Below are positions 1 through 8,341 of a stretch of 10,293 nucleotides of DNA, in pieces. A program made the position numbers and the translations under genes. Source of the DNA: CAYTRP01 sp964625145 (lineage in GTDB: Bacteria; Sumerlaeota; Sumerlaeia; SLMS01; JAHLLQ01); NCBI GenBank assembly GCA_964625145.1, contig CAZVAQ010000124.1:1-10293 (forward strand). Reading direction: 5' to 3'. The notes beneath the pieces are model-generated. The model was not told the DNA's origin and made no database searches. It was given only the letters and a program-made list of their open reading frames with translations. Position 1 is the first letter of the stretch; each line of letters begins with the position of its first letter.

Positions 1-1122
1 CGTCGCCCCATCGCGCCGCGCGTGGCGGATCGCTCTGTGCCGCGTCCCAGGCCAACCGCTTCGCAGCGTGAGATCGCTGGACAGGACGACAACCCCGTGC
101 GCGGCTGGCGTGTCATCCCCGCGATTCCGCTGGTGGATCGGGCCTGGCGCCGGGGGATCGAGACAAACGTGGTGGCCTGCTTTCTCACGGCGCGCCGCCG
201 CGGTGGCCGCGGCGAGTTCTTCATGGCTTCAGTGCCCTACATCGCCACGCTCGCGTGCTTCGGCGTCATCGCGTTCTCCACGCGGCTCTCAGAGCCGGAG
301 ATCTGGTGGTTTGTCATCCTGCTGGCGTTGGTGATGGCGGCGCTCTCTCTGTTTATGGGAGGTTTGTTGATGGGGTGGGGGATTCGTCGCCACCTCGTGG
401 GTCTTTCCGTGGAGCAATTGATGGTCACGCCGCTGAAGGCCGAAAGCATTGTCCGCGGCCTGGCGTTTGGCCCCGTCTGGCGGGTTTCTGCCATGGCGAT
501 CCTGGTCAGCCTTTGCGTGCCGTTGATCGAGGCGCTGACGGTCTGGCGTTCGGGACTTCCCTTTTCCGGCTATTGGATGGTTTTGGGGCTGTTGGGTTTC
601 AGCGTCTCGTGTTTTGGATCCGTGTTGATGGGCCAGCTTGGCGCCTCGATCGCCCTGCGTGCGCACATCTACATACGCCAACCCTCGATGGCCACCGCGC
701 GGACTTTCCTGGATTTGCTGCGTGTCTTCCTGATTCTTGGATTGCTGGTTGTGCTGGTCATGTGGCTATGCGCCATGATCGTCGTGGGAGTGAGTCTGCT
801 GACGGGCAACTCCACGTTCAGTCAAGCCTTCGGAATCGGCGGGCCGGGTTTCAGCGGATTCGTCGAGAGCCTTGCAAAGACGATCGTCATTGGCGCGCTC
901 GCCATTGGCGCCATCGCGGGAATCTGTTACATCCTCTGGCGCATGGTTGGCGGGTTGCTGAACTCCATGGACAGCGCCATCGAATTCACGTACCTCTACC
1001 CCGAGGAATGGTGGATACGCCAACCCGGCCGCGGCGCGGAGGAGGACACCTACCGCCTCGCCACACCATGGATTGCTCCGCACAGCGAGCGGATGATCCA
1101 GCTCAGATCTCGAGCTTCTTGA
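1..1122 (+). CDS. ABC-2-type permease-like integral membrane protein, 5'-incomplete
   Basis: The frame is open to the left edge. The first start-like codon is GTG at 22, with no visible ribosome site, so the true start is probably outside the window. Counting from that GTG there are 366 residues with about six hydrophobic segments (roughly 67-87, 94-118, 152-173, 184-210, 232-259, 285-310). Before the first helix is a basic cytoplasmic stretch containing DNPVRGWR. Between helices 2 and 3 is VEQLMVTPLKAESIVRG, which resembles the 'lLlTPLs..eIv.Gk' amphipathic segment of ABC-2 exporter permeases. From this I infer a permease-like subunit of an ABC exporter. No ATPase gene is in view, so the partner and substrate are unknown. 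The C-terminal tail of about 55 residues is soluble. The gene ends inside the 3' end of the opposing SDR gene. It could also be an orphan membrane protein of unknown role. Confidence 0.6.
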   Translation, partial: RRPIAPRVADRSVPRPRPTASQREIAGQDDNPVRGWRVIPAIPLVDRAWRRGIETNVVACFLTARRRGGRGEFFMASVPYIATLACFGVIAFSTRLSEPEIWWFVILLALVMAALSLFMGGLLMGWGIRRHLVGLSVEQLMVTPLKAESIVRGLAFGPVWRVSAMAILVSLCVPLIEALTVWRSGLPFSGYWMVLGLLGFSVSCFGSVLMGQLGASIALRAHIYIRQPSMATARTFLDLLRVFLILGLLVVLVMWLCAMIVVGVSLLTGNSTFSQAFGIGGPGFSGFVESLAKTIVIGALAIGAIAGICYILWRMVGGLLNSMDSAIEFTYLYPEEWWIRQPGRGAEEDTYRLATPWIAPHSERMIQLRSRAS

Positions 1123-1858
1123 AGATGAACGATGGAATGTGCCGCAGCGCCAGGCTGACGAATCGCCAGCGGCGCGGCACATAGACCTCGCCACGTGAGC
1201 GATCGATGGCGCGCACGATGCGTTGCGCCGCCTCATCCGCCGAGATCATCCACAGCTTGGGGCCCAGATGCGCCGTCATCTCCGTGGCGACGTAGCCCGG
1301 CTTGATGGTGATCACGCGCACGTCGTCGTGTTGGGCCAAGCGGTTGCGCAGCGATTCCAGGTAGATCGCCTGCGCGCCCTTGGAAGTGTTGTAGGCCGGC
1401 TGCCCCTTGCGCCCGCGGTCGCCGGCGACGCTGCCAATCCCGACCAGGATTCCGTGCTGCACGCGCTCGACCAGATCCGCCGCCTGGTTCATCCACGCCA
1501 TCATCCCCAGCAGGTTGACCTCCACCATCTGGCGGTCCTTGGCAAAGTTGTATTCGTTGGGCTCGACCTCCGCCATGGTGCCGGAGGCGTAGACCAACAA
1601 CCCCATCCCGCCAATCTCCTCGACGATCCCCTCAAACAGCGCAGGGACCTCTTCGAAATTCCGCACGTCGTGGACATAGACATGGGCGACCTTTGCGTTG
1701 GCGCGGCGATTGATGGCCTCGGCCAATGCGCGCAGCTTCTCCTCGCGGCGGGCGACCAAGGCCACGGTCCATCCCTCGCGCGCCAAGCGACGCGCCACCG
1801 CCGCCCCGATCCCGGAGGACGCGCCGACGACAATCGCTGTTTGGCTGTTCCAGTTCAT
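1103..1858 (-). CDS. Short-chain dehydrogenase/reductase (SDR), classical type
   Basis: A complete 251-residue Rossmann-fold NAD(P)-dependent oxidoreductase. The cofactor loop VGASSGIG is at 11-18. Arg37-Arg38 after the second strand favour NADP(H). The catalytic set is complete: Asn115 (VEVNLLG), Ser143 (GIGSVAG), Tyr156 and Lys160 (AYNTSKG). The post-catalytic KPGYVATEM is at 186-194. The usual NNAG motif is replaced by VYASGTM (89-95). The C-terminus RHIPSFIFKKLEI resembles from memory the tail of DprE2, the decaprenylphosphoryl-ribose 2-epimerase subunit (RHIPRSIFRKLPI), as does the segment around the active site. No FAD-dependent DprE1 partner is visible, so the substrate is left open. 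The ATG at 1858 has only a weak G-rich upstream site. The gene lies 155 nt downstream of ccsA on the same strand, so co-transcription is uncertain, and it converges on the membrane protein gene with a 20-bp overlap. Confidence 0.93.
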   Translation of the reverse strand: MNWNSQTAIVVGASSGIGAAVARRLAREGWTVALVARREEKLRALAEAINRRANAKVAHVYVHDVRNFEEVPALFEGIVEEIGGMGLLVYASGTMAEVEPNEYNFAKDRQMVEVNLLGMMAWMNQAADLVERVQHGILVGIGSVAGDRGRKGQPAYNTSKGAQAIYLESLRNRLAQHDDVRVITIKPGYVATEMTAHLGPKLWMISADEAAQRIVRAIDRSRGEVYVPRRWRFVSLALRHIPSFIFKKLEI

Positions 1859-2013
1859 CGCAAGAGGCCCCCGGATTTTCCCCAGAGGACCACATCACCC
1901 CCGGTGGCACAAGGGCCGATCAACATCCATCGTGCGATGCCTATGGAAACCAAACCACAGCCCCGCCGGCGCCCCCCTCCCTTTTCCCAAGTCCCTGCTG
2001 TCCCTGCCGTCCC
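1859..2013. other. Intergenic region between ccsA and the SDR gene
   Basis: This 155-nt spacer lies between two same-strand genes. It holds most of a 9-bp tandem triplet next to the ccsA stop and a short palindrome (catcg-tg-cgatg). I see no convincing promoter, terminator with a T-run, or RNA gene. Confidence 0.5.
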
Positions 2014-2017
2014 TCAC
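1991..2017. repeat. Three tandem 9-bp units at the ccsA 3' end
   Basis: On the + strand the units are gtccctgct, gtccctgcc and gtccctcac. The core gtccct repeats exactly every 9 bp. The third unit contains the ccsA stop codon (2014-2016 on the minus strand). The array is short and may be a fragment of a dispersed intergenic repeat. Confidence 0.5.
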
Positions 2018-3532
2018 CCCGGCGACGCATACGTGTGCAATCCGCCCGCAAACCACGGCAGATAACTGACACCCAGCCAGGTGATCAGCACCATGACAAA
2101 CCCGACCAGACAGGCTATGGCCGACACGCGCCCGCGCCATCCCATCACCATGCGGCTGTGCAGGTAGATCGTGTAGACGATCCACGTGATGAAGGCCCAC
2201 GTCTCCTTCGGATCCCAGCCCCAATAGCGCCCCCAAGCCGTGTCGGCCCACACGGCGCCGAGGCAAATGCCCACGGTCAGGATTGGCCAGCCGACCTGCA
2301 CCAGACGATAGGCGAACTCCTCGGTCTGTTCCAGGTCCATCAGCGGAGCGCCGCCGAAGAGGGATTCGCGGCCAAGCAGCGACTTGACCAGGTACACCAC
2401 CGCCACGCCGGCCGCGATGGCGAACGCGCCATAGCTGATCAACATCATGGTCACATGAATGTTCAGCCAATAGCTGTTCAGCACCGCGCGCAGCGGATGC
2501 ATGCGCACGTCGTGCAGNNNNNNNNNNNNNNNNNNNNNNNNNNNNNNNNNNNNNNNNNNNNNNNNNNNNNNNNNNNNNNNNNNNNNNNNNNNNNNNNNNN
2601 NNNNNNNNNNNNNNNNNGCGTCGCAGTTCCTCGTGAAAGCGCCACGCCGCGGTGCCAATGTCCGTCGCGCCGGTCGCCACGTTGGGCCGCTGCTCCAGCG
2701 ACGCCTGCTGCACGATGGTCTCGGTGGTCGTTGCCACGGGGCGGGCATCGCGCGCAGCCATCCATTCTCCACGCAGGCTGTCCGGATCGGGAAGGATTCG
2801 GAAACCTCCGCCGAGTTCGGCCAGCATGTGCGGCCGCGCGAGCAACCGGCTGGATGCCTCCAGAAATGGCTTCTCGCGGCTCACCTCGCGGCTGAGTTCC
2901 GCCCAGCGCGCCTCGGCTTCACGCAACGCCTCGCGATTCTCTACAAGGGCGCGCACCGCCTCGGGGTCCAGTTCGTCGGCGGGGATGACCGACGTGTAGA
3001 TGTTCGGGCGATCGGCGCCCAGCTTGCGCACCTGCAGGGCCGCATCCAGCAACTTCTTGAGCGACCGGGCGTCGTCACGCCGCTGCGCTGCCGATTGCAT
3101 CTCCGCGCGCAACTGCCCCACAGCGGGGTTGTCCATCACATCGAATCCGCCAACCCACTTGTCCTCGAAGCCCATGATCTCCGCGACGCGGGGATGCTCC
3201 ACGGGAAAGATCTTCGCATTCATCCACTTCTGCGGCTCGTACATCATCGACAGCACGGTGTAGGCGGGATGCTGGCCGTGGATGGCGGTGCGACCCGTCA
3301 ACTCGTTGAGTTCGATGCGCGCCCAGGACAACAGCGTCTCGTTCCAACCCTCACCGCGCACGGCGATGGCATCCAGGCCCGCCTCGAGCACGGCCGCCTC
3401 CATCGCCGCATCATGCGGAATAGTGGAGCGCCGGTCGGCTGCGTCGCTGCTCAACGAGCCTTCGGCTTTAGCCGTGAAGGGTATGAGCATCAGAACCAAC
3501 AGGACTAGGATGTGGCGGGGGGAAACCATCAT
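2014..3532 (-). CDS. ccsA: Cytochrome c maturation protein CcsA (System II), long form with periplasmic N-terminal domain; interrupted by an N run
   Basis: CcsA is the haem-handling half of the System II cytochrome c synthetase in the cytoplasmic membrane. The 5' part (305 residues, 3532-2618) begins with a signal-like segment (about 6-24), then a soluble domain. SWARIELNELTGR (69-81) matches the 'T.AR..l..itGr' element, and FRILPDPDSLRGEW (244-257) the 'lrlfP.p.d...W' element, of long CcsA proteins of Bacteroidota and Planctomycetota. After the gap, 167 residues carry the CcsA core: a haem-ligand-type His in LNIHV, the WWD-type motif WGRYWGWDPKETWAFITW, and the His of IYLHSR and GLHTYA. The ATG at 3532 overlaps the resB stop as ATGA, with GAGG 7 nt upstream, implying translational coupling. 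The two parts join in frame only if the true gap is a multiple of 3. The missing part should hold the first core helices. Confidence 0.93.
2518..2617. other. Assembly gap (100 N) inside ccsA
   Basis: A run of exactly 100 N, the conventional placeholder for a gap of unknown size. The flanking ccsA segments are in different frames at this length, so 100 is not the true length unless one flank carries an indel. The usual CcsA helices that precede LNIHV are absent on both sides, so the real gap is probably several hundred bases. Confidence 0.9.
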
Positions 3533-5270
3533 TGCGGTGCCTCGGTCAGGGTCGTGCCGCGCTCGCGCGGGGTGGTCGTTTGTCGGTTGGGATCTTCGGA
3601 TGATTCGTTGCCGGCGAGTGCCGCCACGAGACGGCGGAACTCCTCCGGGTCGGGGCGCCGGCCAAAACGAGGAACCAGGGCAAAATGGAACCGGCTGGCC
3701 GCCGCGTCCCAATAACCATACAGCGCGCGATAGCGCCCGGTGAAGGTCATCAACGCGCCAAAGAACATCAATGCCACGCCCAGCGTGTAATAGCCTGTCA
3801 TCGGCTCGCGCACGACGCTCAGGATCGTGATGAACCNNNNNNNNNNNNNNNNNNNNNNNNNNNNNNNNNNNNNNNNNNNNNNNNNNNNNNNNNNNNNNNN
3901 NNNNNNNNNNNNNNNNNNNNNNNNNNNNNNNNNNNNACCCGCACATCCACCAGCGCCAGCTCGAAGTTCGGATCAACCTTCGGCACGAACTCCTGCAACG
4001 CCGGGTTGAGGAACAGCACCGTCTCGGCGACCGCCTCGCCGTTGCGCAACAATTCAACCACGGCAGCCGGGTTGTCCGGGTTGGCCGAGCGCGAGTAGGC
4101 GCCCAGCTCCTCGGTGAAGTGAAAGTCCGGATAGAATTCCTTCACGCGGTAGACAAACGTTCCCCGTGTCGCGGGCCGCAGCAACTCACCTGTCGCGACA
4201 GGCACGTTCGGCGATTCGGAGCTGTACATTCGCCACGCGTCGCCCGGTTGCGCGCCATCCACCTCCAGGAACAAATCCAGATCCTCCACCTGCACGCGCG
4301 TGTCGATCGCCGCGTCGGTCAGGCCGAGCAGCTCGCCCGTGCGCGCGTCGACGACCTTGAAGTCCACCCGCACGCCCTCGTTCGGGGGCAGTTGCTGGAA
4401 TCCCGCCTGGTGAAACTCGTAGGCGCCGATCCGCAGGCTGTGGTTCATGTCAAGCTTCGCGACACGCACATTGCCCGTCGCGTGGTCGCGCACTTCCAGC
4501 AAGCTGCTGAAGTAGGCCGGCGCGTCGGAGTTCGCGTGCTTGATCTCGTCAAAGTCCAACAGCTTCACATCATAGGGAATCGGGATCGCGGTCAGGTTGC
4601 CGCCCGGGTTGATCTGATGATCCAGGTGAATGGGGGTGTAGACCTGGCGCACGGTTTCGCCCTCGGCGGCCAGGAACCGGCCTTCCGAGAGAATGTAGCC
4701 CTGCTTGTCCAACACCAGGTGCACCAACCCGGCCAGCACGATGACGACGATGCCCGAATGGACAATCGTGGGGCCGATGCGTTGGCGCAGGCCCGCGTGG
4801 GCGAAGTACTTGTCTCCGCGTTTGTGCCAGCGGGTGAACTTTTTGGCCAGCACGGCCTCGATGTGATCCGTGCCGGCGGGGATCTCCACACTGGCGCGGC
4901 CCTCACCGGGCCCCGTTATGTAGCTCTTCGAGCGGCCAAAGTCCGCCTTCTTCCAGATGGTGAAGCTCATCACTGTCACGTGCCACGTGGACACGATGAA
5001 CTGGACAAAGAACAGGGCCAGCAGGCCAAAGAACCACCACGCATTGAAGACGCGCGCCTTCGCCAGCGGAATGGCCTGGTCACCCAGGGAATCATTCGCC
5101 GCGTAGAACATGGTGCCGTAAATGGACACGGCGCCGATACAGGCCAGCAGGAAGATGCCGAACTTCAGGGACTTGAAGCCGAGCCACATCCGGTTCGCCG
5201 CACGGTCAATCCGGACGATCAGCGGAGCTGGCGTGTGATTCTGGAGGGAGGGGGAGGACTCAACAGCCAA
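3529..5270 (-). CDS. resB: Cytochrome c biogenesis protein ResB/Ccs1 (System II); interrupted by an N run
   Basis: ResB is the CcsA partner that binds and delivers apocytochrome c outside the membrane. The first 444 residues are seen before the gap: helices at about 35-57 and 77-103, a third at 166-187 with the family 'HsG' element (His171), then a large extracytoplasmic domain. The ResB hallmark 'NhsLriGaYeFhQaGF' lies at 276-291. His97 (STWHVT) sits in helix 2, possibly the transmembrane haem-ligand position of CcsBA proteins. After the gap, 101 residues carry the closing helix (REPMTGYYTLGVALMFFGAL) and a hydrophilic tail. The start is TTG at 5270 with a weak AAAGAG upstream. An ATG at 5189 (residue 28), just before helix 1, is an alternative. 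Joining the two parts requires a true gap length of 2 modulo 3. The stop overlaps the ccsA start. Confidence 0.93.
3837..3936. other. Assembly gap (100 N) inside resB
   Basis: A second run of exactly 100 N. The two resB parts do not join in frame at 100, so the length is a placeholder. Only a short segment before the last helix appears to be missing, so the true gap may be close to this size (for example 98 or 101). Confidence 0.9.
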
Positions 5271-5502
5271 GCAACTGGGGCTCTTTGGGGGGGAGGTGTC
5301 CGGCCCCCTCGGGCGGGAAGCATCGCGCCAGTGGGAGCCCGATCAGGGTCCTAAATGGGCCGGTGTCCGGGCCGCACCGGGATGGAAACAAGTCTTGTTC
5401 CCCGTTGGCGCGCGGGCGCTTGCGCCCCATCGCCACGGCGGGGCGGACGCTAGGCGTCCGCTTTCCCCCCCGTCAACGCAAACGGTCAGGAGAAGTCTGC
5501 CC
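5271..5502. promoter_or_regulatory. Structured leader/intergenic region upstream of resB
   Basis: These 232 nt between the small unknown gene and resB hold four inverted repeats in a row: ccggtg-N9-caccgg (5360-5380), aacaag-t-cttgtt (5387-5399), gggcg-cttg-cgccc (5414-5427) and gcggacgc-tag-gcgtccgc (5443-5461). None is followed by a T-run on the minus strand, so they are not classic terminators. I see no convincing sigma-70 or sigma-54 promoter. The region could be a structured 5' leader of the resB mRNA or a mobile palindromic repeat. Confidence 0.45.
5443..5461. repeat. Perfect 8-bp inverted repeat with 3-nt loop
   Basis: gcggacgc-tag-gcgtccgc is the strongest of the palindromes upstream of resB. 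It lies about 40 nt past the stop of the 143-residue gene, so it could slow or end transcription there despite lacking a T-run. It could also be a genome-wide repeat unit. Confidence 0.6.
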
Positions 5503-5934
5503 TTAGCTCTCGGCGGTGCTGCGCTCCCGGTAGCGTCGCAGGGTCTTGACGACCTTCTCGCCCTTTGGGTCGGACTTGATGTTCTCGGGCTTCAGCCACC
5601 AGTCGCGCTCGCCGCTGGACTTTGCGGCGATGTAGGCGCTCATCAGCGCCCGGACGGCCGTCTCCATGCCTCCCGGAGCCCGCAGGTCCACCAGCAGCCG
5701 CTCGTAATCTTCGGTCGGGCAAACGCCTTCGGGGAGCTCGTCGGGATCGTCATGGACCTCCTTGCGCAGGTGGCCGAACAGGACTGACTCGCAGGACTCG
5801 GAGTCGGGGAACCGCGCAATCACATGATTCTTGAGCCTGATCATCGGCACCGGACCCGACGAGTCCACCTGGATTCCCGCCCAGTCGCGAACGCGCTCCA
5901 GCAGGATGCTCACCGGCGTTCCGTCTTGCCTCAT
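5503..5934 (-). CDS. Hypothetical protein, 143 residues
   Basis: I do not recognise a family. The protein is soluble, with no signal peptide or transmembrane segment. The N-terminal half reads as alternating strand and helix (ILLERVRDWAGIQV, then PMIRLKNHVIARF). A helical stretch METAVRALMSAYIAAK is at 90-105, and WW at 112-113. The last 25 residues are strongly basic (KGEKVVKTLRRYRER), which could contact nucleic acid or phospholipid. The ATG at 5934 has a good GAGGTGA site about 6 nt upstream. It is the first gene after the sigma-54 activator, 99 nt away, and has its own -24/-12 promoter match, so it is a candidate direct target of that activator. It precedes resB by 232 nt on the same strand. 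Its codon pattern looks like its neighbours. Confidence 0.8.
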   Translation of the reverse strand: MRQDGTPVSILLERVRDWAGIQVDSSGPVPMIRLKNHVIARFPDSESCESVLFGHLRKEVHDDPDELPEGVCPTEDYERLLVDLRAPGGMETAVRALMSAYIAAKSSGERDWWLKPENIKSDPKGEKVVKTLRRYRERSTAES

Positions 5935-5989
5935 CGCAGCTCACCTCAACAGGTCAGGACTTCGGCACTTGGCCAATAACCTGACGAAA

Positions 5990-6005
5990 AGCAACACGCA
6001 AGCCA
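5990..6005 (-). promoter_or_regulatory. Candidate sigma-54 (-24/-12) promoter for the 143-residue gene
   Basis: On the minus strand the sequence is TGGCTTGCGTGTTGCT. Against the known consensus TGGCACGN4TTGCW it keeps TGGC, the G at position 7 and TTGCT, with the required 10 nt between the GG and GC pairs. Two positions differ. The predicted start would be near 5979, leaving a leader of about 45 nt before the ATG at 5934. It lies just downstream of a gene for a sigma-54-dependent activator. No experimental support is available here. Confidence 0.55.
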
Positions 6006-6006
6006 C

Positions 6007-6031
6007 TTGCGCCCGGCACTGCGCAATATTG
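6007..6031. promoter_or_regulatory. Dyad cluster abutting the -24 element
   Basis: ttgcgc-N8-gcgcaa (6007-6026) is a perfect inverted repeat. It touches caatattg (6024-6031), a perfect 8-bp palindrome ending 2 nt before the activator's stop codon region. A further overlapping dyad is cgcaa-N5-ttgcg (5997-6011). These could be activator or repressor binding sites. They lie much closer to the promoter than usual enhancer sites (about 80-150 bp upstream), so a repressor or IHF-like role, or a transcript hairpin, is also possible. Confidence 0.4.
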
Positions 6032-6033
6032 TC

Positions 6034-7659
<1,626 letters not shown>

Positions 7660-7864
7660 GGTGCTTCTCCTGGGGCGTGGCGGCGATAGAGAGGAGGGGG
7701 ACTCTGCACCTGCCGGGGGGGAATGGCGTACAGGTTTCACCCCTCATGGCAAGGGAAAAGCGCCAGCATTTCGGCATAATCGTCCAGATAGACGGATGAT
7801 ATCTGGACGAAAATGCCGAATGTAGAGATTTGTCGTCTCGCCTTCTTCCCGCTCTGTCCAGAAA
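7660..7864. other. Intergenic region between the DinB-fold and activator genes
   Basis: These 205 nt hold a long hairpin (7767-7822), the activator's ribosome site (7667-7671) and a small inverted repeat acctg...caggt. No convincing sigma-70 promoter was found for the activator. Short frames here (such as 7737-7925 on the minus strand) overlap the DinB gene and have no plausible ribosome site. Confidence 0.5.
7767..7822. ncRNA. Long imperfect hairpin (possible terminator, leader or small RNA)
   Basis: The inner stem is tcgtccagata (7780-7790) against tatctggacga (7800-7810), 11 perfect pairs closing a 9-nt loop. After a 2x2 AA/AA internal loop an outer stem follows, ttcggcat (7770-7777) against atgccgaa (7813-7820), 8 pairs, extended by two more past a bulged T. 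The total is about 19-21 pairs. It lies 43 nt past the DinB stop and about 110 nt before the activator ATG. On the minus strand only a distant CTTTTC follows, so a standard terminator is doubtful. The RNA-gene label is tentative. Confidence 0.35.
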
Positions 7865-8341
7865 TCAGCCCAACGCCCGGCGCAGGGCCAACAATAGTCC
7901 GAAATGAATCCCATCGTGCGTGCACGACAGCACCAACGCATCCAGCGGACAGGTCAGCTTCGCCCCGACGGTCGTCACATAGGGTTCAGCAAAGGGTTCG
8001 TTCAGCCTTCCGCGCAGCGCTTCGTGCAGCTCCACGTTGGAGGGGACGATCCGGTCCACCAGTTCGTCAAACGAAGGCACCGGCGCATCGCCCCAATTGG
8101 CCGGGCTGGTGCCCTTGGCGAACCATTGACGGTAGTCGGCCGGCACCACCAGGTCCTCGCCCAGCCGCCCCATCGTCAGCAGGTAAGGCGTCAGCACCAA
8201 ATGCCCTGCATGCCAGCGGGCGTTGTTGCTCCATCCCTTGGGAATGACGTCCTCGCGCCCCTTCAGGGACCGAAGTACCTCGACAATGGCGACGCGATGC
8301 AGGCGCGCGGTTTCCTTCAGGATATTGAACTGGTCAGCCAT
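7865..8341 (-). CDS. DinB-superfamily protein (putative metal-dependent four-helix bundle)
   Basis: A 158-residue protein of the DinB/YfiT-like metalloenzyme fold, whose members include thiol transferases and many of unknown function. The family's metal-binding histidine pattern is visible: His47 in ARWHAGHL (His44 also near) and the HxxxH pair His142/His146 in CTHDGIHFG. LKETARLHRVAIVEVLRSL forms helix 1, and WSNNARWHAGHLV helix 2 resembles the 'NW...H' element. There is no signal peptide. The ATG at 8341 is preceded by AAGGAG about 10 nt upstream. A further in-frame start at 8419 would add 26 residues unlike the family and run into the promoter of the divergent DUF493 gene. It is divergent from DUF493 with a 105-nt spacer. 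Its substrate cannot be told from sequence. Confidence 0.85.
   Translation of the reverse strand: MADQFNILKETARLHRVAIVEVLRSLKGREDVIPKGWSNNARWHAGHLVLTPYLLTMGRLGEDLVVPADYRQWFAKGTSPANWGDAPVPSFDELVDRIVPSNVELHEALRGRLNEPFAEPYVTTVGAKLTCPLDALVLSCTHDGIHFGLLLALRRALG

Noticed and set aside
2618..2772. Upstream part of the ccsA 3' frame read through the N run
   Set aside because: This frame is joined only because the gap is set at 100. The true coding frame on this side is that of the N-terminal domain starting at 3532.
1223..2895. Long + strand frames opposite the SDR and ccsA genes
   Set aside because: They are rich in Arg, Pro, His and Gln, show no motif and cross real genes and the N run.
2501..3508. 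335-codon + strand frame opposite the ccsA N-terminal domain
   Set aside because: It crosses the N run and has antisense composition. The minus strand carries the CcsA elements and a coupled start.
4119..5354. 411-codon + strand frame opposite resB
   Set aside because: It is the antisense shadow of resB in G+C-rich DNA. resB has clear family motifs and this frame has none.
5360..5461. CRISPR array or rho-independent terminator
   Set aside because: The palindromes differ from one another, there are no repeated units with spacers, and no T-run follows on either strand.
7660..7740. 27-residue N-terminal extension of the activator
   Set aside because: It is Pro/Ser-rich, and the AGGAG 7 nt before ATG 7659 marks a better start.
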